Shown: positions 32,401 through 40,854, counted from the first letter of the stretch. The stretch is 64,000 nucleotides of DNA from an uncultured Alphaproteobacteria bacterium (GCA_902536655.1 CACAYF010000006.1:1-64000); one strand, 5' to 3'. Translations and numbers: made by a program. The notes: generated by a model from the sequence alone, not told the origin.

Positions 32401-33673
32401 TGTCAAAAAAAAGATTGCGAAAAAGTTTGTCTGCTGACTCAACAGTTGGAGGTTCACCAGGTCTTAATATTTTGTAGATTTCCGTAATAGCATCATTTCT
32501 ATTTTTATTTTTATCAGCAAAGAAAGTATCTCTTATATACGAGCCTTGTTGGTTGGAATTAATATGTAAGATATCAAACTCATTGATATTTTTTTCATCC
32601 AAATATTTTAATGTATTTTCAGTTATTTGATCACCAGCTTCAAAATAAATGATTCCATTATTTGCATCATAAATATCATTTGCTAAAAACTTTTCATGGA
32701 TTGTGGTATTGTCTAAAAATAGATTTTTGACAGCATTTTCTGATAATTTTTTTTGTACAACAATGTTAAATTTTTCCCCAGACTTTGCATATATTTTTCC
32801 TGTTTCTGAATCAATTAAATCAAACTCGAGCTTCGTCCCAATAAAATCGTCTTTATTATACTTAATTTGCCAACCTTTATTTTTTCTTTTCAAGGTAGAT
32901 GTTTTATAGAAAAATTTGAACAACTCCTCTTGTGTCATACCATTAATTTTGTTGTAGTCGATTTCTTTTCCTTCTTTAATACAATTTTCTCTGTATTTTG
33001 AGGATTTTGAATTGTCCAAAGCTAAAAGTAGTGATGAGGCAAGAAGCTTTCTTCTTTTATCAATTCTTACATACATTAAGTCTTTCGGGTCAAATTCAAA
33101 ATCTATCCATGAACCATTGTAAGGTATTAATCTGGAAGCGAATAGGAACTTTCCAGATGAATGACTTTTTCCTTTGTCATGGTCGAAGAAAACTCCAGGA
33201 GATCTGTGCATCTGAGAAACAACTACCCTTGTTGTTCCATTGAAAACAAAAGTACCTTTAGATGTCATTAAAGGCATGTCACCAAGATATACGTCTTGCT
33301 CTTTGATGTCCTTAACAGAGGAAATACCCGTTTCTTCGTCTATTTCCCTAATAATCAAGTTTAAAGTGACTTTAAGAAGAGATCCATAGGTTCCACCTCT
33401 CTGAATGCATTCCTCAACATCATATTTAGGATCTTCAAGTTCATATTTTACGAAACGCAATTCAGCTACACCTGAAAAGTCTGTAATTGGAAAAACTTTA
33501 TTGAATACAGCTTGAAGACCTATATCCTCTCTTTCATCAGGTTTTATGTCTTTTTGTAAGAAAAGATCGTAAGAGTTTTTTTGAATTTCCAAAAGATTTG
33601 GCATATTGACCAAATCTGGAATTTTTCCGAAGCTTTTTCTGATGTTATGCTTGTCAGTGAATGATTTTTTCAT
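29498..33673 (-). CDS. rpoB: RNA polymerase beta subunit
   Basis: 1391 residues. The rifampicin-pocket segment reads [20 protein letters not shown], with the Asp, His and later Ser positions wild-type and a Thr where E. coli has the first Asn of the NN pair. [13 protein letters not shown] and [17 protein letters not shown] are the active-site and catalytic-core landmarks. The start [19 protein letters not shown] lies 6 nt after rplL. Length and domain order are normal. Confidence 0.99.
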   Translation of the reverse strand: MKKSFTDKHNIRKSFGKIPDLVNMPNLLEIQKNSYDLFLQKDIKPDEREDIGLQAVFNKVFPITDFSGVAELRFVKYELEDPKYDVEECIQRGGTYGSLLKVTLNLIIREIDEETGISSVKDIKEQDVYLGDMPLMTSKGTFVFNGTTRVVVSQMHRSPGVFFDHDKGKSHSSGKFLFASRLIPYNGSWIDFEFDPKDLMYVRIDKRRKLLASSLLLALDNSKSSKYRENCIKEGKEIDYNKINGMTQEELFKFFYKTSTLKRKNKGWQIKYNKDDFIGTKLEFDLIDSETGKIYAKSGEKFNIVVQKKLSENAVKNLFLDNTTIHEKFLANDIYDANNGIIYFEAGDQITENTLKYLDEKNINEFDILHINSNQQGSYIRDTFFADKNKNRNDAITEIYKILRPGEPPTVESADKLFRNLFFDRDRYDLSPVGRLKINTRLNLDTDLNLRVLQNDDIIKIISYLAGLKDGNGHIDDIDHLGNRRVRSVGELLENQYTLGVIRMERAIKERMTNAPDIETVMPNDLVNPKPASAAIREFFGQSQLSQFMDQTNPLSEITHKRRLSALGPGGLSRERAGFEVRDVHPSHYGRICPIETPEGPNIGLINSLATYSKVNTYGFIETPYRKVMNSKVTSEIVYLSAMEEEKYAIAQANEPLKNNGSFERTFISCRKSGDFLMLDPKDVDFIDVSPKQLVSVAAALIPFLENDDANRALMGSNMMRQAVPLLKSESPFVGTGMESVVARDSGVVVVAKRSGFVNQVDSSRIVISASHKSDRDTGVDIYRLSKFQRSNQDTCINQTPLVKEGDFVETGDIIADGPASKTGELALGKNVTVAFMPWNGYNYEDSILISEKLVVDDVFTSIHIQEFEILARDTKLGQEEITRDIPNIGEESLTNLDEAGIVHIGAKVSPGDILVGKVTPKGESPMTPEEKLLRAIFGEKAADVKDTSLRLPPGVTGTVVEVRVFSRRGIDKDERSLSNERTQIEQLHIDMEDERFILESSFKNNLKSLLLNQEYESGLEKKPKAIKLTKEILDESKLSELKKISIKSDSTMKKIESLNDAFNQSLELLNKTFQSKVDKVQSGDELMPGVMKLVKVFVAVKRQLAPGDKMAGRHGNKGVISRIIPVEDMPYMEDGTPVDIVLNPLGVPSRMNVGQILETHLGAASVDLGKKFYSLALGANNDKSNIGKIKNLFKDVYGEEIFNERISKLSDSEMIQRAMQLKTGVPFATPVFDGAKELDINSYFTLASSHTSGQQKLIDGRTGNYFDRPITVGQIYMLKLNHLVDDKIHARSIGPYSLVTQQPLGGKAQFGGQRFGEMEVWALEAYGASYTLQEMLTVKSDDVSGRTKAYETIVRGDDNIESGIPESFNVLIMELKSLGLNVELLERNVN

Positions 33674-33679
33674 ATGATG

Positions 33680-34060
33680 CTACTTAAGTTCTACAGTTGC
33701 GCCAGCCTCTTCAAGCTGTTTTTTGAACTTTTCAGCATCTTCCTTATTAACACCATCTTTGAGCTTACTTGGAGCTCCTTCAACTAAATCTTTAGCTTCT
33801 TTTAAACCAAGACCAGTAATTGTCCTTACTTCTTTAATAACATTTATTTTTTTATCACCAGAAGCGGCCAGATGAATTTCAAACTCAGTTTTTTCCTCAC
33901 TAGCAGCTGAATCTGCAGGTGCCCCTCCAGCTGCAGCTGCAACTGCGACCGGCGCGGCAGCGGATACGCCCCATTTTTCTTCTAGAATTTTAGTTAATTC
34001 TGAAGCCTCTAGAACAGTTAGCGTAGATAAATCTTCAGCAATTTTTTGTACATCAGCCAT
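33680..34060 (-). CDS. rplL: 50S ribosomal protein L7/L12
   Basis: 126 residues. The N-terminal dimerisation helices are followed by an Ala/Gly-rich hinge ([15 protein letters not shown]) and the factor-binding domain with [24 protein letters not shown]. Stalk protein that recruits translation GTPases. It is 17 nt after rplJ, and its output is likely set by the L10 leader upstream. Confidence 0.98.
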   Translation of the reverse strand: MADVQKIAEDLSTLTVLEASELTKILEEKWGVSAAAPVAVAAAAGGAPADSAASEEKTEFEIHLAASGDKKINVIKEVRTITGLGLKEAKDLVEGAPSKLKDGVNKEDAEKFKKQLEEAGATVELK

Positions 34061-34077
34061 AGTCTTACTCCTTAAAT

Positions 34078-34593
34078 TTAATTATTGGTTTTATATTTTT
34101 CATTGATAACTCTAACGATATTAGATTGGTTCTTTTGAAGTATAGAGACAATGTTTGTCTGCGTTGCAACAAGCAAACCAACTATTTTCGCTCTTATTTC
34201 CTCCAGAGAAGGGAGTGATGCAAGATTTTTAATTTCGTCAATACTTAATTCTTTGTCACCCATTACTCCACCTAAAATTTTAAAGTTTTCGTTTTCTTTA
34301 GCAAACTTTACTAGAACTTTAGATGTAGAAATTGGATCTTTTGAATATGCAACAGAGGTAGGACCTACGAATAATTTTTCAGCAATTTTAAAGTTAGTGT
34401 TTTGTATAGCTCTTTTTACAAGTGTATTTTTAGCTACTCTAAAATAAGAGTCTGAATTACTTTTAACTTCTTTGCGCAAACTTGAAATCTCTGAAACCTT
34501 TAGCCCTTTATAGTCTGCTATCAGTAAAAACTCAGAATCTTTCAATGCTTTGTTAAATTCAGCTACGAACTCTTGCTTCTCAGATCTTTGCAT
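34078..34593 (-). CDS. rplJ: 50S ribosomal protein L10
   Basis: 171 residues: [21 protein letters not shown] near 24, [22 protein letters not shown], and the L12-binding C-terminal helix. It forms the stalk base with L7/L12 and, in other bacteria, represses its own mRNA as the L10-L12 complex. The leader structure at 34616-34690 fits that control. Confidence 0.97.
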   Translation of the reverse strand: MQRSEKQEFVAEFNKALKDSEFLLIADYKGLKVSEISSLRKEVKSNSDSYFRVAKNTLVKRAIQNTNFKIAEKLFVGPTSVAYSKDPISTSKVLVKFAKENENFKILGGVMGDKELSIDEIKNLASLPSLEEIRAKIVGLLVATQTNIVSILQKNQSNIVRVINEKYKTNN

Positions 34594-34615
34594 TTATTAT
34601 TTAACCTCCAAAAAA

Positions 34616-34690
34616 ACTGTCCGAGTAAGAATTTTTTTGCAAATCTATCCAGGGGATTAACGCTAAGAGCAACCTGAAGTCTCTGACAGT
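34616..34690 (-). promoter_or_regulatory. L10 leader (autoregulatory mRNA structure)
   Basis: The 111-nt gap between rplA and rplJ holds a structured leader. On the minus strand ACTGTC (34690-34685) pairs with GACAGT (34621-34616) to close a domain that contains AGAGACTTCAGG and ATCCCCTGGATAG, resembling the conserved elements of the L10 leader family. The closing strand is followed by seven T, then GGAGG as the rplJ ribosome site. The pairing is seen in the sequence; family identity is by resemblance. Confidence 0.75.
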
Positions 34691-34704
34691 ATAATTTTTT
34701 TATA

Positions 34705-35394
34705 TTACATAACACTTGTTGGATCAACTTGCAACCCCGGACCCATTGTTGAATTAATAAAAAATCTTTTGATGAAAATTCCTTTAGAAGTCTCTGGTTT
34801 TTTCTTCTTAATTTCGCCTACAAGAAATTCTATATTTTTCTTAAGTTCATCTTTTGAGAAACTAATCTTTCCAATAGAAACGTGAATTATACCAGCTTTA
34901 TCTGTTTTGTATTCGACTTGACCTAGTTTTATATTTTTAATTGCTGTTGCTACATCATTTGCTACAGTCCCAAGTTTTGGATTTGGCATCAAGCCTTTTG
35001 GACCCAGAATTTGTCCCAAAGCGCTTACCTTAACCATCATCTTTGGAGTTGAAATGCATTTATCAAAATTCAGCTCTCCTTTTTTAATGCTGTCGATCAA
35101 CTCGTCACCCCCTACAACCTCAGCTCCTGCAGCTTTTGCTTTATCTATATCATCTCCATCAGCAAATACCGCAATCTTAACATTTTTTTTTGGCATTTTT
35201 GGAAGGCTCGTAACACCTCTTATCTGTTGATCAGATTTCTTTGCATCAATGCCTAAAATAATTGATACGTCCAGTGATTCGTCAAAATTCCCCGATGCAA
35301 ACTTTTTAGAGATATCGAGAGCTTCTTCTAGTTTGTGCAAAGTTTTTTCTTTAATTTCTTGTTTAATTAGTTTTAATTTTTTTGTATTTTTCAT
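34705..35394 (-). CDS. rplA: 50S ribosomal protein L1
   Basis: 229 residues. [15 protein letters not shown] is the L1 signature near 128-142; [14 protein letters not shown] and a [13 protein letters not shown] segment follow the family. It forms the mobile L1 stalk at the E site. Its start overlaps the rplK stop by 4 nt. Transcription must pass the L10 leader to reach rplJ. Confidence 0.98.
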   Translation of the reverse strand: MKNTKKLKLIKQEIKEKTLHKLEEALDISKKFASGNFDESLDVSIILGIDAKKSDQQIRGVTSLPKMPKKNVKIAVFADGDDIDKAKAAGAEVVGGDELIDSIKKGELNFDKCISTPKMMVKVSALGQILGPKGLMPNPKLGTVANDVATAIKNIKLGQVEYKTDKAGIIHVSIGKISFSKDELKKNIEFLVGEIKKKKPETSKGIFIKRFFINSTMGPGLQVDPTSVM

Positions 35395-35819
35395 TTTTCT
35401 ACCTTTATTCCCATAGACCTTGCTGTCCCGGCTACCATTTTTTTTGCAGATTCTATGTTATCTGTGTTTAGGTCATTAATTTTATCTTGTGCAATTTGGT
35501 TTATATCGTTTTCTGATATAGATGCAATAACTTCTTTACCAGGAGTTTTTGAAGCCTTTTTTAATTTTAAAGCTTTCTTAATAAAAAACGAAACAGGAGG
35601 TGACTTCGTTTCAAATGTAAAACTTTTATCTACGAAAACAGTAATTATTACTGGGATTGGCATTCCTTGCTCCAGCTTTTGGGTAGAAGCATTAAAGGCT
35701 TTGCAAAACTCCATTATATTTACTCCTTTTTGTCCTAGTGCAGGACCAACAGGGGGAGACGGGTTAGCTTGACCAGCTGGTATTTGAAGTTTTATGTATC
35801 CATCTATTTTTTTTGCCAT
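35391..35819 (-). CDS. rplK: 50S ribosomal protein L11
   Basis: 142 residues. [27 protein letters not shown] is the conserved N-terminal domain, and [12 protein letters not shown] closes the rRNA-binding C-terminal domain. It shapes the GTPase-associated centre that thiostrepton targets. It is 17 nt after nusG. Confidence 0.98.
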   Translation of the reverse strand: MAKKIDGYIKLQIPAGQANPSPPVGPALGQKGVNIMEFCKAFNASTQKLEQGMPIPVIITVFVDKSFTFETKSPPVSFFIKKALKLKKASKTPGKEVIASISENDINQIAQDKINDLNTDNIESAKKMVAGTARSMGIKVEK

Positions 35820-35836
35820 AATTTTTCTCCTTTGAA

Positions 35837-36367
35837 CTAAATCTTTTCAACTTGTGAATAATCTAAATTAACTGGAGTGGATCTTCCAAAGATTGAAACA
35901 CTTACTTTCAATCTAGCTTTCTCTTCATCTACCTCTTCAACCATTCCATTAAAAGAAGAAAAAGGTCCGTCTGAAACCCTTACTTGCTCACCAATTTCAA
36001 AACTCACAGATGGCTTTGGCTTTTCCAATCCATCTTTCATTTGATTCAGAATTGAGTCAATTTCATTCTGTGATACTGGAATAGGCTCACCTTTTTTACC
36101 CCCTAAAAATCCATATACTTTAGGAAGTCCTTTTACAATGTGCCAAATTTCGTCATCCATAACCATCTGAATTAAAATATATCCTGGAAAAAACTTCCTC
36201 TCAGAACTGACTTTTTTTCCTTTTTTCATTTCTATAACTTCTTCTGAAGGTATAAGGATTTTAGAAATGTTTTCTCTGAGACCTTTTTTTTCAGTTTGGG
36301 CTAAAAGCTCTTTTTCAATTTTTTTTTCGTTACCAGAGTAAACCTGAAGTATATACCAATTTAACAT
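35837..36367 (-). CDS. nusG: transcription elongation/antitermination factor NusG
   Basis: 176 residues. The N-terminal NGN domain has [18 protein letters not shown] and [23 protein letters not shown]. The C-terminal KOW domain has [24 protein letters not shown]. It links RNA polymerase to Rho or S10. It lies 5 nt after secE in the canonical order secE-nusG-rplK-rplA. Confidence 0.98.
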   Translation of the reverse strand: MLNWYILQVYSGNEKKIEKELLAQTEKKGLRENISKILIPSEEVIEMKKGKKVSSERKFFPGYILIQMVMDDEIWHIVKGLPKVYGFLGGKKGEPIPVSQNEIDSILNQMKDGLEKPKPSVSFEIGEQVRVSDGPFSSFNGMVEEVDEEKARLKVSVSIFGRSTPVNLDYSQVEKI

Positions 36368-36372
36368 AAAAC

Positions 36373-36558
36373 TTAGAATAAAATAAATTCAACTCCAAAC
36401 GATATAATTTTATCAACCAACAAAAAAAAGATTGAAGAAATCAAAACAAAAATAAAAACCATTATTGTTGTTGTTATAACCTCAGGCTTTGTTGGCCAAG
36501 TAATTTTCAAAGCCTCTTGCTTAACCTCTTTATAAAATGTAAGAATTTTTTGCATCAT
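36373..36558 (-). CDS. secE: protein translocase subunit SecE (short form)
   Basis: 61 residues from ATG 36558 (MMQKILTFYKEVKQEALKITWPTK), the family start; a second ATG follows at 36555. The conserved amphipathic segment VKQEALKITWPTKPEV precedes a single transmembrane helix (TTTIMVFIFVLISSIFFLLV). The open frame extends upstream to 36699 but would overlap cobB and has no family similarity, so it is rejected. First gene of the secE-nusG-ribosomal-rpoBC cluster. Confidence 0.95.
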   Translation of the reverse strand: MMQKILTFYKEVKQEALKITWPTKPEVITTTIMVFIFVLISSIFFLLVDKIISFGVEFILF

Positions 36559-36598
36559 ATTTTTTAGATTATTTTTTTTGGTATTGTTAACATAAACT

Positions 36599-36629
36599 AA
36601 TATAAAATCAAACAGCAAATTTATTTCAA
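36599..36629 (-). promoter_or_regulatory. possible secE promoter
   Basis: On the minus strand TTGAAA (36629-36624) and TATATT (36604-36599) are 19 nt apart in the 70-nt gap between divergent secE and cobB; the -35 overlaps the cobB start codon. Spacing is long and the match weak. Readthrough from the tRNAs upstream would be an alternative. Confidence 0.3.
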
Positions 36630-37351
36630 TGAGCATATTTAACAAAAATATTTTTATTTTAACAGGTGCAGGAATTTCGAAGGAAAGTGGAATAAACACT
36701 TTCAGGGAGAAAGATGGTTTGTGGGATAATTATAAGATTGAAGATGTTTGTACACCAGATGCTTTTAAAAGAAATCCGGATTTAGTAAATAATTTTTATA
36801 ACGAGAGGAAATCTCAATTAAAAAGTCCAAAAATTAAACCTAATGAAGCCCATCTCTCCCTTGCAGAATTAGAAAAAAATTGCTCTGGAGAGTTTTTAAT
36901 TGTAACTCAAAATATCGATAATCTTCATGAAAGAGCTGGTTCAAAAAAAATTCTTCATATGCATGGCTCACTCGAACATGCATATTGCATGTATTGTAAT
37001 CAAAAAGTAGTTTTAAACTTCAAGTTATCAACTAGTTATAAATGTAGGAACTGTTTAAATAAAGGAATGGTGAGGGTTGATGTTGTATGGTTTGGTGAAC
37101 AACCAAAATATTTAGAAGAAATTTATAATTTTTTAGAGAAAACAGAAGTTTTCATCTCTATTGGAACTTCAAACAATGTTTACCCTGCTGCTAGTTTTAT
37201 TGATTATTTAAATCAACTTAATAAGAAGATTTTTATGTACGAGTTCAATCTTGAGGAAACAATCAAAACATCACAGTTCGATCAAACATACTTTGGACCT
37301 GCAACTCAAACTATACCAAAGTTTGTGGAAGATTTAATAAATGATTTGTGA
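36629..37351 (+). CDS. cobB: sirtuin NAD-dependent protein deacylase (CobB type)
   Basis: 240 residues. The Rossmann-fold NAD site is ILTGAGISKESGINTFR; QNIDNLHERAG and MHGSLEHAYC carry the catalytic His. Zinc ligands are CMYCNQ and CRNC. The FYNERKSQL segment has the Tyr and Arg spaced as in class III sirtuins, which favour succinyl/malonyl-lysine. It removes acyl groups from lysines using NAD. It lies on the plus strand inside an otherwise minus-strand tRNA/secE region, antisense to any tRNA-to-secE transcript. Confidence 0.92.
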   Translation: MSIFNKNIFILTGAGISKESGINTFREKDGLWDNYKIEDVCTPDAFKRNPDLVNNFYNERKSQLKSPKIKPNEAHLSLAELEKNCSGEFLIVTQNIDNLHERAGSKKILHMHGSLEHAYCMYCNQKVVLNFKLSTSYKCRNCLNKGMVRVDVVWFGEQPKYLEEIYNFLEKTEVFISIGTSNNVYPAASFIDYLNQLNKKIFMYEFNLEETIKTSQFDQTYFGPATQTIPKFVEDLINDL

Positions 37352-37352
37352 A

Positions 37353-37428
37353 TGGCAGGGGCGGAGAGACTCGAACTCACGACCTACGGTTTTGGAGACC
37401 GTCGCTCTACCAACTGAGCTACACCCCT
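37353..37428 (-). tRNA. tRNA-Trp(CCA)
   Basis: The minus-strand cloverleaf starts AGGGGTGTAGCTC, with anticodon stem ACGGT/ACCGT around loop CTCCAAA (anticodon CCA), T-loop TTCGAGT and encoded CCA. It lies one base past the cobB stop on the opposite strand. Confidence 0.97.
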
Positions 37429-37432
37429 TCAA

Positions 37433-37506
37433 TGGAGCGGGTGAAGGGAATCGAACCCTCGTAACCAGCTTGGAAGGCTGGGGCTTTACCACTAAGCTAC
37501 ACCCGC
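37433..37506 (-). tRNA. tRNA-Gly(TCC)
   Basis: The minus-strand cloverleaf starts GCGGGTGTAGCTT, with stem CCAGC/GCTGG around loop CTTCCAA (anticodon TCC), T-loop TTCGATT and encoded CCA. It lies 4 nt upstream of tRNA-Trp and is probably on the same transcript. Confidence 0.97.
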
Positions 37507-37566
37507 AAAAAAAAATAAAAAAATCCTCAACATAATGTGATAAACTTTTAATAAATACAACTATTA

Positions 37567-37887
37567 ATGACATTTACGATATTACACAATAAAAATTGCT
37601 CTAAATCTAGAGCTTGTATTCAAATTTTAGAAAGCGAAAATAAAGATTTTAAAATTAGGGAATATCTAAAAGATCCTTTATCTATTGATGAGATTAAACA
37701 TTTGGTCCAAAATTTTTTGGGAAATAAATTTGATATTTTAAGAAATAAGACTGAAAAAGATTTTGATAATAAGAATTTAATAAAATTTATATTTGAAAAT
37801 CAAAAAGATCTTCAAAGACCAATCTTTTTTGATGGTAAATATTATATTGTATGTAGACCACCAGATAAGGAACTGGAATACGTTTAG
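37567..37887 (+). CDS. arsC: ArsC-family (arsenate reductase/Spx-like) thioredoxin-fold protein
   Basis: 106 residues. ILHNKNCSKSRACIQIL at the N-terminus holds the family CxKSR catalytic motif, and RPIFFDGKYYIVCRPPDK near 85 matches the conserved RP...RP anion-binding end. Glutaredoxin-coupled arsenate reductases of this type are about 115 residues; YffB-like proteins of unknown substrate look similar, so the arsenate role is not assured. No ars operon genes are nearby. It lies on the plus strand between tRNA-Gly and tRNA-Tyr. Confidence 0.8.
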   Translation: MTFTILHNKNCSKSRACIQILESENKDFKIREYLKDPLSIDEIKHLVQNFLGNKFDILRNKTEKDFDNKNLIKFIFENQKDLQRPIFFDGKYYIVCRPPDKELEYV

Positions 37888-37892
37888 AAAAG

Positions 37893-37978
37893 TGGTGGAG
37901 GGAGTAGGATTTGAACCTACGTAGGCTTACGCCGTCAGATTTACAGTCTGATGTATTTGACCACTCTACCATCCCTCC
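37893..37978 (-). tRNA. tRNA-Tyr(GTA)
   Basis: The minus-strand cloverleaf starts GGAGGGATGGTAGAG, with anticodon loop around CTGTAAA (anticodon GTA), a long variable arm (CGGCGTAAGCC region), T-loop TTCAAAT and encoded CCA. It begins the minus-strand tRNA series and is separated from tRNA-Gly by arsC. Confidence 0.97.
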
Positions 37979-37988
37979 ATAAGATGAA

Positions 37989-38018
37989 TGTATACTTTTA
38001 AAGCCTATGAATTGTAAA
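37989..38018 (-). promoter_or_regulatory. possible tRNA-Tyr promoter
   Basis: On the minus strand TTTACA (38018-38013) and TATACA (37994-37989) are 18 nt apart and would start transcription about 5 to 10 nt before tRNA-Tyr. The gap also has to hold the rlmB promoter on the other strand. Confidence 0.4.
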
Positions 38019-38047
38019 GGAAAAAAAATTTAATTTATTATAAATAA

Positions 38048-38767
38048 ATGGATAATCAAATAGACACAATAATGGGACAACATGCAGCACTAGCTGCAAT
38101 TGAAAACTCAAAAAGAATTATAATTTCCTTAAAATGTACAAAAGAGTTTTTTGAAAAAAATAAATTTGTAATTGAAAATAGAGGAATAAGTAAACTTTAT
38201 ATCGTTTCCAGAAAAGAAATAGATTCTGAAATTAAAAATAATGTTCACCAAGGTATTTTATTAAAATGTAAAAGTTTAAAACAAATTAGTTTGGAGGAAA
38301 TTAATCAAAATGAAAAAAACATTTTAATATTAGATTCTTTAAATGATTCACAAAATGTTGGATCAATTTTAAGAACATCTTATTTATTTGGAGTAAAAAC
38401 AATAATTTCAAATAAAGATAATTCTTTCAAAATAAATCCATTTTTAATTAAATCAGCAAGCGGAGCATTTGAAAAAATAAATTTTATTGAAGTTATTAAC
38501 TTAAATAGAACAGTTGATAAATTGAAAAAAATGGGTTATTGGATTGTGGGATTTGATGTGAATGCTAAAAATAATATTAACGAGGTACCGAAAGATCTAA
38601 AAAAAGTTTTAATATTTGGATCTGAAAGTAAAGGAATCAGGCCGCTAGTTTTAAAAAACTGTGATTTCAAAACTAAAATAAAATTAAACGTAGAAGACGA
38701 AAAAATTGAAAGTTTAAATGTTTCCAATTGCGTTTCTATTGCATTATTCGAGTGTCTAAAAAAATGA
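38048..38767 (+). CDS. rlmB: TrmH/SpoU-family 23S rRNA 2'-O-methyltransferase (RlmB-like)
   Basis: 239 residues. A short N-terminal L30e-like substrate domain (GQHAALAAIENSKR) precedes the SPOUT domain: LDSLNDSQNVGSILRTSYLFG near 100, LIFGSESKGIRPLVLKNCD near 196, and LNVSNCVSIALFECL at the end, the knot that binds AdoMet. Likely target is the conserved G in the 23S peptidyl-transferase loop. Its stop overlaps the next start (ATGA). Confidence 0.9.
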   Translation: MDNQIDTIMGQHAALAAIENSKRIIISLKCTKEFFEKNKFVIENRGISKLYIVSRKEIDSEIKNNVHQGILLKCKSLKQISLEEINQNEKNILILDSLNDSQNVGSILRTSYLFGVKTIISNKDNSFKINPFLIKSASGAFEKINFIEVINLNRTVDKLKKMGYWIVGFDVNAKNNINEVPKDLKKVLIFGSESKGIRPLVLKNCDFKTKIKLNVEDEKIESLNVSNCVSIALFECLKK

Positions 38768-39381
38768 GAGAGCTTCCAGAATTTTATAATTCTCTTGAAG
38801 AAACTAGGAAAGAAATTTTTTCTCTCCTTTTCCAAGGTGTAAAAAAAAGAAAATCTAATTTTCATAATCTTGTCCTAAATACAATAGATTTACAAAATAA
38901 ACCTGATGCAAGAACCGTTGTATTAAGAAGTTTTTCGCAAGAAAATCTAACTATTGGTATTCATACAGATAATAGATCTGAAAAAGTTCAACATTTAAAA
39001 AAAAATAACTTTACGTGTTTGGTTTTTTATGATGATCAAAAAAAAATTCAACTAAGAATTCGGGGTACAACGAAGTTAGAGGAATCTAAAAAAGAGTCCT
39101 GGGATAAACTTACGAATTGGTCTAAGAGGTGTTACTTAACATCCAAACCTCCTGGGCAAGTTTCGAACAATCCAACTTCTGGTTTTCCAAAAAAATTTGA
39201 ATCAGAAGCGCCCTCCTCTGAAGAATCTCAGAAAGGTTTAGAAAATTTTACCGTCGTAAGAATTTTTATAGATGAAATAGAGTGGTTATTCCTTGCAAGT
39301 CAAGGACATAGGAGAGCTTTATTTAAAGTAAATAGAGATAATTCTAATCTCAGCATTGAATCAAAATGGTTAGTTCCTTAA
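38764..39381 (+). CDS. FMN-binding pyridoxamine 5'-phosphate oxidase-like protein
   Basis: 205 residues from ATG 38764, chosen because it overlaps the rlmB stop as ATGA and begins RELPEFYNSLEETRKEIF. The split-barrel landmarks are DARTVVLRSF near 50, TDNRSEKVQHLKKN near 70, and QLRIRGTTKLEE. The end reads EWLFLASQGHRRALF. It resembles the Alr4036-type oxidase family more than canonical PdxH, so the substrate is not certain. Its end overlaps the next gene by 16 nt, forming a three-gene run with rlmB. Confidence 0.75.
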   Translation: MRELPEFYNSLEETRKEIFSLLFQGVKKRKSNFHNLVLNTIDLQNKPDARTVVLRSFSQENLTIGIHTDNRSEKVQHLKKNNFTCLVFYDDQKKIQLRIRGTTKLEESKKESWDKLTNWSKRCYLTSKPPGQVSNNPTSGFPKKFESEAPSSEESQKGLENFTVVRIFIDEIEWLFLASQGHRRALFKVNRDNSNLSIESKWLVP

Positions 39382-39968
39382 AATTTGAATTATTTTTTAT
39401 TTATTTATTCTTACCATTTTTCATTCTTATTTTTCATTCTAAGATACTAATATTCACTTTAATGTATTGCGTCTTTATATTTTCATTTCTAAAGCTAAGA
39501 AACGACGAAAGTTTTGAATTAAAGTCATTAACAAAAAAAATAAATTGGAAAATCTCTTTCATTTTTTTTTTTGTATTTCTTATTTTAAGCTATTTGTATG
39601 TTTTACTTTATGACCCAACTCTTCTTTTTAGTTTTCCAAAAAATAATTTTCTATTGTGGGTTATAGTAATGTTTATCTATCCATTTTTTTCAGTAATTCC
39701 ACAAGAAATTATCTACAGAGTTTACTTTTATCAAAGATACAAGAAACTTTTCAGTGGTAATTTATTATTACTCTCACTTTTAAATTTATTTTTTTTTTCT
39801 TTTGCTCACATTGTTTTTAATAATCCTCATGCGATTTTAATAACAGCAATTGCTTCACCAATTTTTTCTTACTTGTATATAAAAGAATCATTTTTAACAT
39901 GTGTTTTGGTGCATTCTCTCGGAGGACAAATTCTTTTCACTTTTGGCTTAGGAAAATATTTTTACTAG
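39366..39968 (+). CDS. CPBP-family intramembrane metalloprotease
   Basis: 200 residues, strongly hydrophobic with about six membrane segments. The three CPBP (Rce1/Abi) motifs are present in order: PQEIIYRVYFYQRY (motif 1, Gln in place of the first Glu of EExxxR), FFFSFAHIVFNN (motif 2 His) and VHSLGGQILF (motif 3 His). The PQE variant also occurs in a recognisable subfamily, from memory. The substrate is unknown; bacterial members act in membrane protein processing or bacteriocin immunity. Its stop shares CTAG with the msrA stop. Confidence 0.75.
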   Translation: MVSSLKFELFFIYLFLPFFILIFHSKILIFTLMYCVFIFSFLKLRNDESFELKSLTKKINWKISFIFFFVFLILSYLYVLLYDPTLLFSFPKNNFLLWVIVMFIYPFFSVIPQEIIYRVYFYQRYKKLFSGNLLLLSLLNLFFFSFAHIVFNNPHAILITAIASPIFSYLYIKESFLTCVLVHSLGGQILFTFGLGKYFY

Positions 39969-40510
39969 TTGTAATTAGCACCAGTTCCTTTTAAACCACA
40001 ATATCCATTTGGGTTTTTATGTAAATACTTTTGATGATAGTCTTCAGCTAAATAAAATTTATCAAGAATTACTATCTCGGTTTTAATTGATCCATATGAT
40101 AGTTTATCTAATTCAGTTTGAAATTTTTTTTTGGAATTCTGTAGAAGTTCAATTTCTTTACTATTATTTGATAAAATAATTGATCTGTATTGACTACCAA
40201 TATCATTTCCTTGTCTATTTAATTGAGTAGGATCGTGAGACTCCCAAAAAATTTTTAGTAATTGATTTAAACTTACTATTTGTTGATCATAAATAACTTT
40301 TACAACTTCTGCATGACCTGTATCGCCATTACAAACAGTTTCATAATTTGGGTCTTTAGTATGACCCCCAGCGTATCCGACGGCAGTTGTGAACAACCCA
40401 TTTAACTGCCAAAATTTTCTTTCAGCTCCCCAAAAACAACCCATACCAAAGAAAATCTGAGAGAGATGGTTTGGCTTATCTATTGTAAGATCTTTATCAA
40501 ATATACTCAT
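39965..40510 (-). CDS. msrA: peptide methionine-S-sulfoxide reductase
   Basis: 181 residues. The catalytic GCFWGAERKFW is near residue 20, then GYAGGHTKDPNYETVC and GHAEVVKV. The C-terminal DYHQKYLHKNPNGYCGLKG places the usual resolving Cys near the end. It repairs the S-epimer of oxidised Met. It lies divergent from the riboswitch/TonB unit and convergent with the CPBP gene. Confidence 0.96.
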   Translation of the reverse strand: MSIFDKDLTIDKPNHLSQIFFGMGCFWGAERKFWQLNGLFTTAVGYAGGHTKDPNYETVCNGDTGHAEVVKVIYDQQIVSLNQLLKIFWESHDPTQLNRQGNDIGSQYRSIILSNNSKEIELLQNSKKKFQTELDKLSYGSIKTEIVILDKFYLAEDYHQKYLHKNPNGYCGLKGTGANYN

Positions 40511-40534
40511 AACTGGTCTTGTTTTACAATTTAA

Positions 40535-40562
40535 TTGACTTTAGGTATTATAGAAATAATAT
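40535..40562 (+). promoter_or_regulatory. promoter of the cobalamin-riboswitch transcript
   Basis: TTGACT (40535-40540), a 16-nt spacer and TAATAT (40557-40562). A start near 40569 would place the RNA 5' end just before the aptamer at about 40577, which supports both calls. Confidence 0.65.
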
Positions 40563-40576
40563 GATAAATATATTTA

Positions 40577-40757
40577 GTGCCTGCAAGGGTTAAAAGGGAA
40601 ACTAGTTAAAGTCTAGTACAGCCCCCGCTACTGTAAATTGTGTGTTTTGTCAATGTGCCACTGATATAATTGGGAAGGCGACAAAAACCAAAAGCAATGA
40701 GTCAGGAAACCTGCTAAGTTAGCGTCATTCAATCAGACTACGGGTAGGTCTTCTGAT
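40577..40757 (+). promoter_or_regulatory. cobalamin (AdoCbl-type) riboswitch aptamer
   Basis: The aptamer landmarks are in order: GGTTAAAAGGGAA near 40588, CAGCCCCCGCTACTGTAA near 40619-40636, GCCACTG...GGGAAGGC near 40667-40679, and the B12 box AGTCAGGAAACCTGCT near 40700-40715. An ATCAGA/TCTGAT hairpin (40732-40757) follows, the expected place for the kissing-loop partner. It precedes a TonB-dependent receptor, so ligand is expected to lower uptake when B12 is plentiful. Confidence 0.88.
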
Positions 40758-40763
40758 ATGGAA

Positions 40764-40799
40764 AATCCATCGTGGTGACGTGTTAACCATGGTGGGATT
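40764..40799 (+). promoter_or_regulatory. hairpin in the riboswitch expression platform
   Basis: AATCCATCGTGGT (40764-40776) pairs with ACCATGGTGGGATT (40786-40799) with one bulged G and two G-U pairs, loop of nine. No T-run follows directly, so it looks more like a structural or translation-control element than an intrinsic terminator. It lies between the aptamer and the receptor start. Confidence 0.5.
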
Positions 40800-40824
40800 C
40801 AACACTCTCACTTATTTTAATTAT

Positions 40825-40844
40825 TTTCAGATACTAATCTGAGA
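40825..40844 (+). promoter_or_regulatory. hairpin next to the receptor ribosome-binding site
   Basis: TTTCAGAT and ATCTGAGA pair around loop ACTA (40825-40844), ending one base before the AAGGA site (40845-40849). The ATG follows at 40855. It could gate ribosome access together with the upstream riboswitch; this role is inferred from position only. Confidence 0.4.
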
Positions 40845-40854
40845 AAGGAAAAAT

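Noticed and set aside
36559-36699. N-terminal extension of secE to 36699
   Set aside because: It overlaps the cobB start, has no family similarity, and SecE begins naturally at ATG 36558.
37334-37573. Open frames of 79 and 64 residues on both strands over 37334-37573
   Set aside because: They are translations of tRNA-Trp and tRNA-Gly; the sequence is fully explained by the two cloverleafs.
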